A stretch of 11,522 nucleotides of DNA from CTSoil-075 sp964292325 (lineage in GTDB: Bacteria; Bacillota; Negativicutes; DSM-13327), in the NCBI GenBank assembly GCA_964292325.1, contig CAXYVG010000103.1, forward strand, positions 1-11,522, read 5' to 3'. Position numbers and translations under genes: made by a program. Below, piece by piece: positions 5,683 to 11,522 of this stretch; positions within the stretch are counted from its first letter, which is position 1; each line of letters starts with the position of its first letter. The notes beneath the pieces are model-generated. The model made no database searches and had not been told where the DNA came from. It saw nothing but the letters and a program-made list of their open reading frames with translations.

Positions 5683-5783
5683 CAACAATCGAACTCGCGG
5701 GGATCGCAATCATTGTAGCCGCCGGTTTGCTACACGGGGAATATAAGCAGTACAAAGAAAACAAACGGAGGTATCGGAAATGA
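5679..5783 (+). CDS. 34-residue membrane peptide
   Basis: A very short gene of 34 codons. The N-terminal segment (about 4-19, IELAGIAIIVAAGLLH) is hydrophobic and could just span a membrane; the rest (EYKQYKENKRRYRK) is strongly basic, predicting a cytoplasmic tail. Evidence that it is translated: the start overlaps the redoxin stop (ATGA), the stop overlaps the ssb start (ATGA), and GGAGGG lies about 10 bases before the ATG (5663-5668). It resembles other one-helix phage micro-proteins but matches no family I recognise. Confidence 0.6.
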   Translation: MTTIELAGIAIIVAAGLLHGEYKQYKENKRRYRK

Positions 5784-6235
5784 TCAATCAAGTTGTGCTT
5801 GTGGGCCGCGTAGTCAAGGAACTCGATTTAAAGTACACGCAGTCAGGGAAGGCAGTCGCCCGGTTCAACCTGGCGGTCAATCGGGATTTCAAGGACGCAA
5901 ACGGTGACTCTCAGGCTGATTTCCCATCGTGCCAGGTGTGGGGGAAGACGGCCGAGGTGATGGCTGATAACCTCCGAAAAGGGTCGCTGATTGATGTAAC
6001 TGGACGAATCCAAACGGGCAGCTACGAAAAAGATGGTCAGCGGATTTATACGACGGATGTGGTTGTTGAGAAATTTCATTTCTTGGAGGCGAAAAATGAT
6101 AATGCTAATCGTTCAAGCGGTCAATCGAACAACCGGGCTAAGCAACAAGGTTTTGACGAGTTTAATCAATCAGCTGATCCATTCAGTGGCGCTGGTGAGT
6201 CTATTGATATTGGTGAGGATGACCTTCCGTTTTAA
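5780..6235 (+). CDS. ssb: Single-stranded DNA-binding protein
   Basis: A 151-residue bacterial-type SSB. The OB fold covers about 1-105: INQVVLVGRVVKELDLKYTQSGKAVARFNLAVNRDF, then FPSCQVWGKTAEVMADNLRKGSLIDVTGRIQTGSYEKDGQRIYTTDVVVEKFHFLE. A disordered Asn/Gln/Ser-rich linker follows. The protein ends in the acidic tip GEDDLPF, the standard docking tail for partner proteins such as helicases, RecO-type and phage recombination proteins. Both DNA-binding and docking parts are therefore present. It likely protects replication forks and feeds RecT. The ribosome binding site CGGAGGT (5766-5772) is 7 bases before the ATG, which overlaps the micro-gene stop. Confidence 0.95.
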   Translation: MINQVVLVGRVVKELDLKYTQSGKAVARFNLAVNRDFKDANGDSQADFPSCQVWGKTAEVMADNLRKGSLIDVTGRIQTGSYEKDGQRIYTTDVVVEKFHFLEAKNDNANRSSGQSNNRAKQQGFDEFNQSADPFSGAGESIDIGEDDLPF

Positions 6236-6250
6236 GAAAGAGGTGGATGA

Positions 6251-6670
6251 ATGATTGAATTTGAAGTTCCTGGAGAACCTGTAGCACAAGGCCGGCCGCG
6301 ATTCAATAGCAGAACAAAAACCGCGCATGATCCGCTGAAATCCCGAAATTATAAAAAGCTAGTCAGCATGTATGCGATACGGTCAAAACCGCCGGACTTG
6401 TTAATGGGACCATTGACTGTCCAAATCGACATTTTTAAGATGCCGCCTAAATCTATATCAAGCGTGAAGAAAAAACAAGCAGCGCTTCAGAATGAGACGC
6501 TGAGACCGACTACTAAGCCGGACGTTGATAATTATGCTAAGGGCGTCAAGGATGCCTGCAATGGAATAGTTTGGAAAGATGATAGCCAAGTTGTCGAGTT
6601 GTTTGTCAGGAAGTTTTACAGTTTGAATCCAAGAGTAGTTGTGAAAGTGAGGGAGATTGATGGCATTTAA
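6251..6670 (+). CDS. rusA: RusA-family Holliday junction resolvase
   Basis: A 139-residue RusA-type endonuclease that cuts Holliday junctions as a dimer with divalent metal. Motifs: FEVPGEPVAQGRPRF (4-18), typical of the family's first strand and basic loop, and KPDVDNYAKGVKDACNGIVWKDDSQVV (89-115). The latter supplies the acidic metal ligands D91, D93 and D110/D111 and the conserved K97, matching D70, D72, D91 and K76 of E. coli RusA by spacing. It should resolve branched or concatemeric DNA before packaging and products of the YqaJ/RecT pathway. AGAGGTGG precedes the ATG. The end overlaps the following gene by 11 bases. Confidence 0.92.
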   Translation: MIEFEVPGEPVAQGRPRFNSRTKTAHDPLKSRNYKKLVSMYAIRSKPPDLLMGPLTVQIDIFKMPPKSISSVKKKQAALQNETLRPTTKPDVDNYAKGVKDACNGIVWKDDSQVVELFVRKFYSLNPRVVVKVREIDGI

Positions 6671-6893
6671 TTTCTTTATTCGCAAAAAGGATATCCAAGC
6701 GCAGGTGGAGCCGCCGAAAAATAATTTGATCGATGCGGATCTGCTGCTCATTCAAATAGGATTGATGCATGAAACATATTTCAGCGTCGCAAAGACCAGG
6801 GCAGGAAAAGGTGAGCCGAGAGGTTACTGCAGGGCCTTAAAAGATATCGAAGTGATGGTCAGGGACATGAAAGATTCAGGGGTAGCCGGATGA
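6660..6893 (+). CDS. Hypothetical phage protein (77 aa)
   Basis: A 77-residue protein that I do not recognise. After a polar, basic start (MAFNFFIRKKDIQ) come two predicted helices, LIDADLLLIQIGLMHETYFSVAKTR and YCRALKDIEVMVRDMKDSG. The ATG at 6660 is used because GAGGGAG (6649-6655) is 4 bases ahead; the in-frame TTG at 6657 is too close. It overlaps rusA by 11 bases, and its stop overlaps a downstream ATG (ATGA). Confidence 0.65.
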   Translation: MAFNFFIRKKDIQAQVEPPKNNLIDADLLLIQIGLMHETYFSVAKTRAGKGEPRGYCRALKDIEVMVRDMKDSGVAG

Positions 6894-6928
6894 AATTACC
6901 TGCATACTCAAAAAGGAGGGCACTCACA

Positions 6929-7225
6929 TTGCCGGAAGAAGAACATAACAAAATGATGGGTCAGTTTCAGGAGAAAGTTTTTGAACTTGGTTTCACGATG
7001 AAATGTAACAACGGTGTGTATGGGATTTACATGGACGGTATACGCGTATATTCGCTCAACAAAAGGAGTTACAAGTACAACAGACATTTGTATGCCAAAC
7101 AAACAACGGACGATCGTATTGAGCTTCTGGAAATCGTGCTATACAACTATTTTGGGCCAGGGGGAAAGGGAAGTTCGTTGATTATTCCGAAGAAGGTGGG
7201 TGATCAGAAAGGCCTTCTCGAATGA
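6929..7225 (+). CDS. Hypothetical phage protein (98 aa; start uncertain)
   Basis: A protein of 98 residues (111 if the upstream start is used) with no recognised family. A helical N-terminus (PEEEHNKMMGQFQEKVFELGF) leads into a beta-like centre, FTMKCNNGVYGIYMDGIRVYSL, then a helix, DDRIELLEIVLYNYFG. Two starts compete. An ATG at 6890 overlaps the previous stop (ATGA) and has AGGGG upstream. A TTG at 6929 has the near-perfect AAAAGGAGGG (6911-6920) 8 bases ahead. I prefer the TTG because of that site; both products may be made. The 3' end overlaps the next gene by 26 bases. Confidence 0.6.
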   Translation: MPEEEHNKMMGQFQEKVFELGFTMKCNNGVYGIYMDGIRVYSLNKRSYKYNRHLYAKQTTDDRIELLEIVLYNYFGPGGKGSSLIIPKKVGDQKGLLE

Positions 7226-7532
7226 ATTTTATGATTACCTGGAAGAGCTACCCGAAAAATGGGAACTGCTGCCAAATGACGATATCCGTATCATAAAGTT
7301 GCACGCACTGGCTGGGGTAGAAGTAGGCAAAAAGATTAGCGGCTACGAACGCAAAATAAAGCCTATTCATATATTTAAAGATGGCGTGCTTGTGATGACG
7401 GCGCAGCGCATAAGCGAAGCAGAGGAGTGCGTCAACAGCAAGCGGGATTCGATATACAAATGTCTGCGTGGCGAGCGCAGGAGCGTCAAAGGGTACACGT
7501 TCGAATATGCAGAAAGAGGTGGATGTAATTGA
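7200..7532 (+). CDS. Small protein with NUMOD1-like segment
   Basis: A 110-residue protein. Residues about 54-103 (KPIHIFKDGVLVMTAQRISEAEECVNSKRDSIYKCLRGERRSVKGYTFEYA) follow the NUMOD1-type pattern of nuclease-associated modular DNA-binding domains: a strand, 'S-x-x-E-A', a short HTH with S/I spacing, then 'L-x-G-x-R-x-x-x-G-Y-x-F-x-Y'. Such modules usually sit behind a GIY-YIG or HNH nuclease, but no catalytic domain is present; residues 1-53 have no HNH or GIY-YIG motif. It may be a stand-alone DNA-binding adapter. The GTG start is the only one open in this frame; its AAGGTG ribosome site is unusually close (one base), so expression may depend on coupling with the upstream gene. The stop overlaps the next TTG. 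Confidence 0.6.
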   Translation: MIRKAFSNEFYDYLEELPEKWELLPNDDIRIIKLHALAGVEVGKKISGYERKIKPIHIFKDGVLVMTAQRISEAEECVNSKRDSIYKCLRGERRSVKGYTFEYAERGGCN

Positions 7533-8074
7533 CGGAACAAATACCAGAAAAATGGATTGAAGTTATTACAACAACGGTGCTGAGAGAGCAGAAGAAACAA
7601 GAGAGTATCGCTTCTAAGGAACAACATGATCGACGGTTTCGAAATACCGAACTCCTCGTGAAAAATTACCGCAAGCTAAGCGCGCATTGTGAGAACTTGC
7701 CGGAGCAAATTGGAATCATACATCAAGAAATAGATATGGGATTGCTGGAGCACATCGACTTGAATTTGAAAGAGGTCATGAAGTCCAAGCAAAAAACGAA
7801 AATGATCATGGATTATATCGATGCCATGCTCCTGGCATATCGATCATTGGCGGAACGAGGCGGAGAAGTCGCAAACCGTAGGCATAAGATTCTCCGTGAT
7901 ATGTACCTAAAACCTGATTACGAAAATCCAACCGCGTTGATGGAACGCTACGGCGTCGAAAAGACGACTTTATATAAAGACTTGAAAAAAGCCATCGAAG
8001 AGTTTTCCATCGTACTCTTCGGGATTGACGCTTATGTTTTACAGACGAGCGGAAAAAGAGTGGACGAAAGGTGA
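7529..8074 (+). CDS. ArpU/RinA-type late transcription regulator
   Basis: A 181-residue protein of the ArpU-like phage regulator group, which resembles sigma-factor region 4. The middle is helical (about 68-110), and the C-terminal part, EVANRRHKILRDMYLKPDYENPTALMERYGVEKTTLYKDLKKAIEEFSIVLFG (about 113-165), holds the HTH with its recognition helix near TTLYKDLKKA. These regulators are the last gene of the early region and switch on the packaging and structural genes just downstream, as RinA does in staphylococcal phages. Its location, directly before the terminase region, fits. The TTG start overlaps the previous stop (TTGA) and has AGAGGTGG ahead. Its target is probably in the next 600 bases. 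Confidence 0.82.
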   Translation: MTEQIPEKWIEVITTTVLREQKKQESIASKEQHDRRFRNTELLVKNYRKLSAHCENLPEQIGIIHQEIDMGLLEHIDLNLKEVMKSKQKTKMIMDYIDAMLLAYRSLAERGGEVANRRHKILRDMYLKPDYENPTALMERYGVEKTTLYKDLKKAIEEFSIVLFGIDAYVLQTSGKRVDER

Positions 8075-8075
8075 A

Positions 8076-8141
8076 CTAAAAAGGTATATACTGTCTTTGA
8101 AGGGGTCTGCGAAAAAACAGACTCCAAAATCTCCTTTTTAG
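8076..8141 (+). promoter_or_regulatory. Nested hairpin after arpU (possible late control site)
   Basis: Nine-base arms CTAAAAAGG (8076-8084) and CCTTTTTAG (8133-8141) are perfectly complementary and enclose a second stem, GGGGTCTG (8102-8109) with CAGACTCC (8118-8125), one G-U pair, loop CGAAAAAA. TATACT-like bases at 8087-8092 lie between the two left arms. It begins two bases after the arpU stop. It could be a terminator or attenuator, or the DNA target of the regulator; the sequence alone does not decide. Confidence 0.45.
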
Positions 8142-8148
8142 CCATTAG

Positions 8149-8173
8149 CCCCGCACATATGTGTGGGGTTTTT
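8149..8173 (+). terminator. Rho-independent terminator after the early operon
   Basis: A 20-base perfect hairpin, CCCCGCACAT paired with ATGTGTGGGG (one G-U pair), is followed directly by TTTTT (8169-8173). It would end the early operon downstream of arpU. The promoter for the next gene overlaps its U-run. Confidence 0.85.
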
Positions 8174-8181
8174 GGTATAAT
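8173..8181 (+). promoter_or_regulatory. Extended -10 promoter for the 119-residue gene
   Basis: TGGTATAAT is a perfect TGnTATAAT extended -10 element. No TTGACA-like -35 lies at the right distance, which extended -10 promoters do not need. It gives a start point near 8188 and a leader of about 26 bases before the ATG at 8214. It overlaps the T-run of the preceding terminator. Confidence 0.65.
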
Positions 8182-8213
8182 AGAAATATCAAAATTGAGA
8201 AGAGGGCGAAGCT

Positions 8214-8573
8214 ATGTTCGATAACAAAGAAGAAGTTTTTCGATATGTAGAGGAAAATGAATTGCAAGCAATCCAAAAAGCTCAAGCTATATTAAAGTAT
8301 AATGGAATGCCGCATAATCATGACAGTTTCAATGGGATCATCGGTGGGAAAAATCGAACTTATAACACACCTCCAGAAAAATACGAAACAGCAGAACAAT
8401 ATGTTGATGCATGGCTCAAAGCACATCATAATGAATATATAAAAGATGGGCGCTATGCTAAAGAAAAATCTTCTGGTAGAATTCAATGTTTGTTGGAAGA
8501 TGAGTATGTTTCATCAGTCATACAGAATTACCTTGCCAGAATCTATTATAATAAAAATAGCAATAAGGGATGA
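8214..8573 (+). CDS. Unknown 119-residue protein in a moron-like cassette
   Basis: A 119-residue soluble protein that I do not recognise. It is mainly helical: NKEEVFRYVEENELQAIQKAQAILKYNG (about 4-31), a loop with HNHDSFNGIIGGKNRTYNTPP, then helices YETAEQYVDAWLKAHHNEYIKD and LLEDEYVSSVIQNYLARIYYNKN. There is no signal peptide, membrane segment or HTH. The HNH letters at 34-36 are not in an HNH-nuclease context. The gene is clearly more AT-rich than its neighbours, has its own extended -10 promoter and is closed by terminators, so it is probably expressed apart from the lytic program, possibly in the prophage. AGAGGG is the ribosome binding site. A role in host fitness or exclusion of other phages is a guess from this layout only. 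Confidence 0.75.
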   Translation: MFDNKEEVFRYVEENELQAIQKAQAILKYNGMPHNHDSFNGIIGGKNRTYNTPPEKYETAEQYVDAWLKAHHNEYIKDGRYAKEKSSGRIQCLLEDEYVSSVIQNYLARIYYNKNSNKG

Positions 8574-8595
8574 AAAACCTCTCGTTATGGTTTTT
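8573..8595 (+). terminator. Weak AT-rich terminator-like hairpin
   Basis: Arms AAAAACC (8573-8579) and GGTTTTT (8589-8595) with a 9-base loop begin at the stop codon of the 119-residue gene. The stem is short with only two G-C pairs, so it is at best a partial stop ahead of the stronger one downstream. Confidence 0.4.
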
Positions 8596-8615
8596 AAATA
8601 ATTATAAATCGTGGG

Positions 8616-8649
8616 CAGCACCTAACAATTATTGTTAAGTGCTGTTTTT
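8616..8649 (+). terminator. Rho-independent terminator before terS
   Basis: A long hairpin: CAGCAC pairs with GTGCTG at the base, then after one C-A mismatch TAACAAT pairs with ATTGTTA around a central T. TTTTT (8645-8649) follows. It closes the 119-residue gene cassette. Late transcripts that start upstream would have to read through it, so the late promoter is either just downstream or controlled by antitermination. Confidence 0.85.
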
Positions 8650-8680
8650 ATATTCAAAAATAGAATGGTGGTGATGGAAA

Positions 8681-9118
8681 ATGGCAGGGTTGACGTTAAA
8701 GCAGCAGCGGTTCGCGGATGAGTACATCATCAGCGCGAACATTTATCAATCGGCGATCAAGGCGGGATATAGCAAAGCCTACGCTAAGGGTAACGCAAGT
8801 AAATTAATGGAAAATGTGAGTTTAAAAGCTTATATAGATGAACGGCTTGAAGCGTTGAATTCTGAAAAGGTAGCTGACCAGCAAGAGGTAATGGAGTTTT
8901 TGACTTCAGTCATGCGGGGAGAGGTTACTGAGCCGGTTCCAATTTTTATCGGGGACGGATTTCAAGAAGTGATGGATCTAAAGCCAAACGTTCAAGCAAG
9001 GCGTGCAGCTGCAGTTGATCTCGGCAAACGTTACGGCATGTGGACGGAGAAAATAGAACAGACCAACCGCAACATCGAAATTGTTGTCGGCGATTGGGAT
9101 GCTGACGATGAAGACTGA
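8681..9118 (+). CDS. terS: Terminase small subunit
   Basis: A 145-residue small terminase of the Terminase_2 family. The N-terminal domain GLTLKQQRFADEYIISANIYQSAIKAGYSKAYAKGNASKLMENVSLKAYIDERL (about 3-57) is the standard HTH that recognises the phage packaging site. A helical oligomerisation part (about 58-115) and an acidic C-terminus (VVGDWDADDED) follow; the latter probably contacts the large subunit. The family is that of PBSX/SPP1-like phages, consistent with headful packaging from a pac site that often lies in or near this gene, though no pac sequence is identified here. GGTGGTGAT upstream of the ATG serves as ribosome binding site. The end overlaps terL by 11 bases. Confidence 0.92.
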   Translation: MAGLTLKQQRFADEYIISANIYQSAIKAGYSKAYAKGNASKLMENVSLKAYIDERLEALNSEKVADQQEVMEFLTSVMRGEVTEPVPIFIGDGFQEVMDLKPNVQARRAAAVDLGKRYGMWTEKIEQTNRNIEIVVGDWDADDED

Positions 9119-10367
9119 AAAGAAACCATCGATTAAGATTGAATTTAAGTACCCGTCTAGAGTTTTTAATAAGCATATATACGATAAGCTATACGATTAC
9201 GATACCTTCACTGAAGCCCACTATGGCGGCGCATCATCTGGGAAATCTCATGGTGTTGTCCAAAAAGTGGTGCTGAAAGCTTTAGGGGAATGGAAAAAGC
9301 CGCGTAAGGTTTTGTTCCTTCGTAAGGTGGGCGCAACTCTAAAGGACTCCATTTTTGAAGATGTGAAGCAATGCTTGATTACCTACGGCGTGTTCGATTA
9401 CTGCAAAGTGAACATGACCGATTATCGGATCAAGCTGCCGAATGATGCAGAACTGATCTTCAAGGGAATGGACAACCCGGAGAAAATCAAATCGATCAAA
9501 GCTATTTCTGATGTGGTCATGGAAGAGGCTTCCGAATTCACGGTCGATGATTTTACCCAGCTCACACTGCGGCTGCGGGATAAAGACCATAAACAAAAAC
9601 AAATATATCTAATGTTCAACCCAGTTAGCAAAACTAACTGGGTTTTTAAGTATTTCTTCGAAAAGAAACCGGCTAACACGGTCATCTATCAAACGACTTA
9701 TAAGAGCAACCGCTTTTTAGACGAACTCACAAAGCAAAATATAGAAGAACTAGCCAACAGGAATCCTGCGTATTACAAAATATACGCACTTGGCGAGTTT
9801 GCGACGCTAGATAAACTCGTTTTTCCAACTTATCAAAAAAGACTTATTAACCGCGATGAAGTGGCTCAATTGACGTCCTACTTCGGTCTCGACTTTGGTT
9901 ATATTAATGATCCTTCTGCATTTATCCACCTGAAGATAGATGAGCAGAACAAGCGGATCTATTTCCTTGAGGAATATGTGCGAAAAGGATTGCTGAATGA
10001 CAAGATTGCCGAGGCCATAAAAGACCTGGGCTATTCGAAAGAAGTCATTACCGCTGACTCGGCTGAGAAAAAATCAATTGCTGAGATAAGGCAAAAGGGA
10101 ATCAGCCGGATCAGAGAGGCGAAAAAGGGTCCTGATTCAGTCATTCAAGGGATTCAATTTCTTTCGCAGTATGAATTTATCGTTGATGAACGCTGCGTGA
10201 AATTAATCGAGGAGTTGGAGAACTACACCTGGTATAAAGATAAAAAGACAAACGAGTACATCAATAGACCAGTGGACAGTTACAACCACGTTATCGATGC
10301 TTGCCGATATGCGGTCGAAGGCATTCGAAGCAAAGTGAAACTAAAAACTATAAAAGGAGGGCTATAA
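9108..10367 (+). CDS. terL: Terminase large subunit (packaging ATPase/nuclease)
   Basis: A 419-residue large terminase of the PBSX/SPP1-type Terminase_3 family. ATPase domain: Walker A GGASSGKS (40-47), Walker B with catalytic Glu DVVMEEA (135-141), and coupling motif YLMFNPVSKTNW (167-178). RNase-H-like nuclease domain: D262 in GLDFGYINDPSAF, D317 in ITADSAEKKS, D397 in NHVIDACRY. All key residues are present, so the motor looks intact. It pumps DNA into the prohead and cuts concatemers with TerS. I chose ATG 9108 because the product then begins MKTEKKPSIK and overlaps terS by only 11 bases; ATG 9099 is possible. An unusual terminator-like hairpin lies inside the gene at 9618-9647. Confidence 0.95.
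   Translation: MKTEKKPSIKIEFKYPSRVFNKHIYDKLYDYDTFTEAHYGGASSGKSHGVVQKVVLKALGEWKKPRKVLFLRKVGATLKDSIFEDVKQCLITYGVFDYCKVNMTDYRIKLPNDAELIFKGMDNPEKIKSIKAISDVVMEEASEFTVDDFTQLTLRLRDKDHKQKQIYLMFNPVSKTNWVFKYFFEKKPANTVIYQTTYKSNRFLDELTKQNIEELANRNPAYYKIYALGEFATLDKLVFPTYQKRLINRDEVAQLTSYFGLDFGYINDPSAFIHLKIDEQNKRIYFLEEYVRKGLLNDKIAEAIKDLGYSKEVITADSAEKKSIAEIRQKGISRIREAKKGPDSVIQGIQFLSQYEFIVDERCVKLIEELENYTWYKDKKTNEYINRPVDSYNHVIDACRYAVEGIRSKVKLKTIKGGL
9618..9647 (+). terminator. Terminator-like hairpin inside terL
   Basis: AACCCAGTTAG (9618-9628) and CTAACTGGGTT (9634-9644) form a perfect 11-pair stem with loop CAAAA, and T bases run from 9643 to 9647. By shape this is a good rightward intrinsic terminator, yet it is fully inside the coding sequence, at the coupling motif NPVSKTNWVF. 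Translating ribosomes would normally suppress it, so it may act as a polarity or attenuation point. Function is inferred from shape only. Confidence 0.5.
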
Positions 10368-11522
10368 GTGATATTGATTCATCCTGCAGAGGAAGAAATA
10401 ACCGCAGAAGTAGTGAGCAGCTTCATCGAATTGCACCAAGCCGAATTGCCGCGATACGTGCGGCTGAAGAATCTTTTTGAAAGTAAGGCTCCAATACTCA
10501 GTTTGGACAAGAAAGAAGCTTACAAGCCTGACAATCGGCTAGTAGTGAATCATGCGAAGTATACAGTTGAGACCTTTAACGGTTACTTCGCTGGGATTCC
10601 CGTCAAGGTCAACCATGAAGATAAAAACGTCGGTGAAAGAGTCGAACAGTTCCTGAAGTTGAATGACATGGACGATAATTTCGCGGAGTTGAGCAAGATT
10701 TCCTCAATCTATGGCCATGGATTCGAATTGCTTTACCAGAACGAAGAATCTGAGACGTGCTGCACGTACAACAATCCACTTGATATGTTTATCGTTTACG
10801 ATAACACGATTGCACAGAAGCCTTTATTTGCGGTCCGATATCAGTTCGATTCAGAAGGCAAAGTAAATGGACAGCTGTTCACTATCAACGAGGAGATAGC
10901 ATTTATTCAAGTGGAAAAAGATTTGTCCTTCACGGAGCAGAGGCCACACTATTACGGGGATGTTCCTGTGATCGAGTACATTGAGAACGAAGAGCGGCAG
11001 GCATTGTTTGAATCGATCGAGTCCATGATCAATGCGTATGATAAGGCACTATCTGAGAAGGCCAACGATGTTGATTATTTCGCGGATGCCTATCTATCCA
11101 TTATGGGTGCAGAGCTGGACGAAGAGGGCGTCATGAGGATAAGGGATAATCGGATCATTAATATCTTTGGGACTGACGACGCGAGCAAGATTGTCGTTGA
11201 ATTCCTCCAAAAGCCGGATGGCGATACTACTCAGGAACACTTGCTGGATCGTTTGGAGCGCTTGATCTATCAGATTGCCATGGTTTCGAATATTAACGAT
11301 GAGAGCTTTGGTAATGCGTCAGGGGTCGCGCTCGAGTTTAAGCTGCAGCCCATGAAGAATTTAGCTGCGATGAAGGAGCGGAAATTCACTTCAGGCATGA
11401 ACCGGCGCTTCAAGATGCTGTTCAACCTGCCGACCAACATCGAGGCTAGCAAGAAAGATGAGTGGCGTAATCTGAATTACCGTTTTACCCGGAATATCCC
11501 GCGGAATATTGCCGATGAAGCG
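10368..11522 (+). CDS. SPP1-type portal protein (5' part, runs off the window)
   Basis: The first 385 codons of a portal protein of the SPP1 Gp6-like family, open to the window end. It reads from GTG, one base after the terL stop, with AAAAGGAGG (10352-10360) 7 bases ahead. Family features are the N-terminal helix region with LPRYVRLKNLFESKAPIL, then NRLVVNHAKYTVETFNGYFAGIPVKV, the segment ISSIYGHGFELLYQNEE, the strand-rich NPLDMFIVYDNTIAQKPLFAVRYQF, and the long helix ending NDESFGNASGVALEFKLQPMKNLAAMKERKF, close to the family's G-N-x-S-G-x-A-L motif. The portal forms the dodecameric DNA channel of the prohead and docks TerL. The missing part should be the crown and C-terminus. Confidence 0.9.
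   Translation, partial: MILIHPAEEEITAEVVSSFIELHQAELPRYVRLKNLFESKAPILSLDKKEAYKPDNRLVVNHAKYTVETFNGYFAGIPVKVNHEDKNVGERVEQFLKLNDMDDNFAELSKISSIYGHGFELLYQNEESETCCTYNNPLDMFIVYDNTIAQKPLFAVRYQFDSEGKVNGQLFTINEEIAFIQVEKDLSFTEQRPHYYGDVPVIEYIENEERQALFESIESMINAYDKALSEKANDVDYFADAYLSIMGAELDEEGVMRIRDNRIINIFGTDDASKIVVEFLQKPDGDTTQEHLLDRLERLIYQIAMVSNINDESFGNASGVALEFKLQPMKNLAAMKERKFTSGMNRRFKMLFNLPTNIEASKKDEWRNLNYRFTRNIPRNIADEA

Noticed and set aside
6033..6254. Plus-strand open frame of 73 codons inside ssb
   Set aside because: It lies within a clear SSB coding sequence in another frame, has no family pattern, and no neighbour depends on it.
7154..7170. G-rich run that might form a G-quadruplex
   Set aside because: Only three separate G-runs are present; the five-G run cannot supply two tracts, so a standard quadruplex is not supported.
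8310..8325. HNH letters in the 119-residue protein as a possible nuclease
   Set aside because: The HNH-nuclease fold needs a wider pattern of His/Asn/His with beta-beta-alpha spacing and usually Cys pairs; none of these is present.
8641..8680. Late promoter directly before terS
   Set aside because: TATATT and TAGAAT are -10-like, but no -35 element at a proper distance could be found, so no promoter is called.

Overview
The window is the early-to-packaging part of a tailed (siphovirus-like) temperate phage or prophage of a Gram-positive Bacillota host, most likely one of the Bacillales. The evidence is near-consensus GGAGG ribosome binding sites ahead of most genes, GTG and TTG starts, a YqaI/YqaJ-RecT pair as in the Bacillus skin element, an ArpU-family late regulator, and a PBSX/SPP1-type terminase and portal. 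No integrase, CI-type repressor, host gene or att site is visible, so the element continues on both sides. The species cannot be told from this sequence.

Layout. Bases 63-263 carry a leftward KTSC-domain gene. A divergent control region (264-395) with two operator-like palindromes separates it from a rightward, tightly packed early operon. The operon opens with a Cro-like regulator and an excisionase-like HTH protein, followed by a 41-residue membrane peptide and several small unknown proteins. The DNA metabolism block follows: YqaI-like protein, YqaJ/lambda-Exo-type exonuclease, RecT annealase, a DnaD-like replisome organizer, two unknown proteins, an NrdH-type redoxin, a 34-residue membrane peptide, SSB and a RusA resolvase. 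Three small proteins (one with a NUMOD1-like segment) and the ArpU-type regulator close the early region. Many junctions are ATGA, GTGA or TTGA overlaps, which suggests translational coupling.

Between arpU and the terminase genes lies an AT-richer cassette (about 8149-8649). It holds a terminator, an extended -10 promoter, one unknown 119-residue gene, and one weak and one strong terminator, which is the architecture of a phage moron. The small terminase, large terminase and the first 385 codons of the portal follow.

How the genes fit together. The organizer probably starts replication at an origin inside its own gene, where six GTAAC/GTTAC half-sites at helical spacing precede an AT-rich, nearly C-free tract. 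SSB, YqaJ and RecT would handle single strands and recombination, RusA would resolve branches for packaging, and ArpU would turn on the late genes.

Main points for a second look: the intragenic origin; a textbook terminator hairpin inside the large-terminase gene, formed by codon-to-codon pairing; the moron cassette; a nested hairpin after arpU; a terminator facing against the operon at about 1700; and two membrane micro-genes that are easy to miss. No clearly new multi-gene system was seen. The core is a conventional phage genome, and the novelty is in regulatory structure and accessory small genes.
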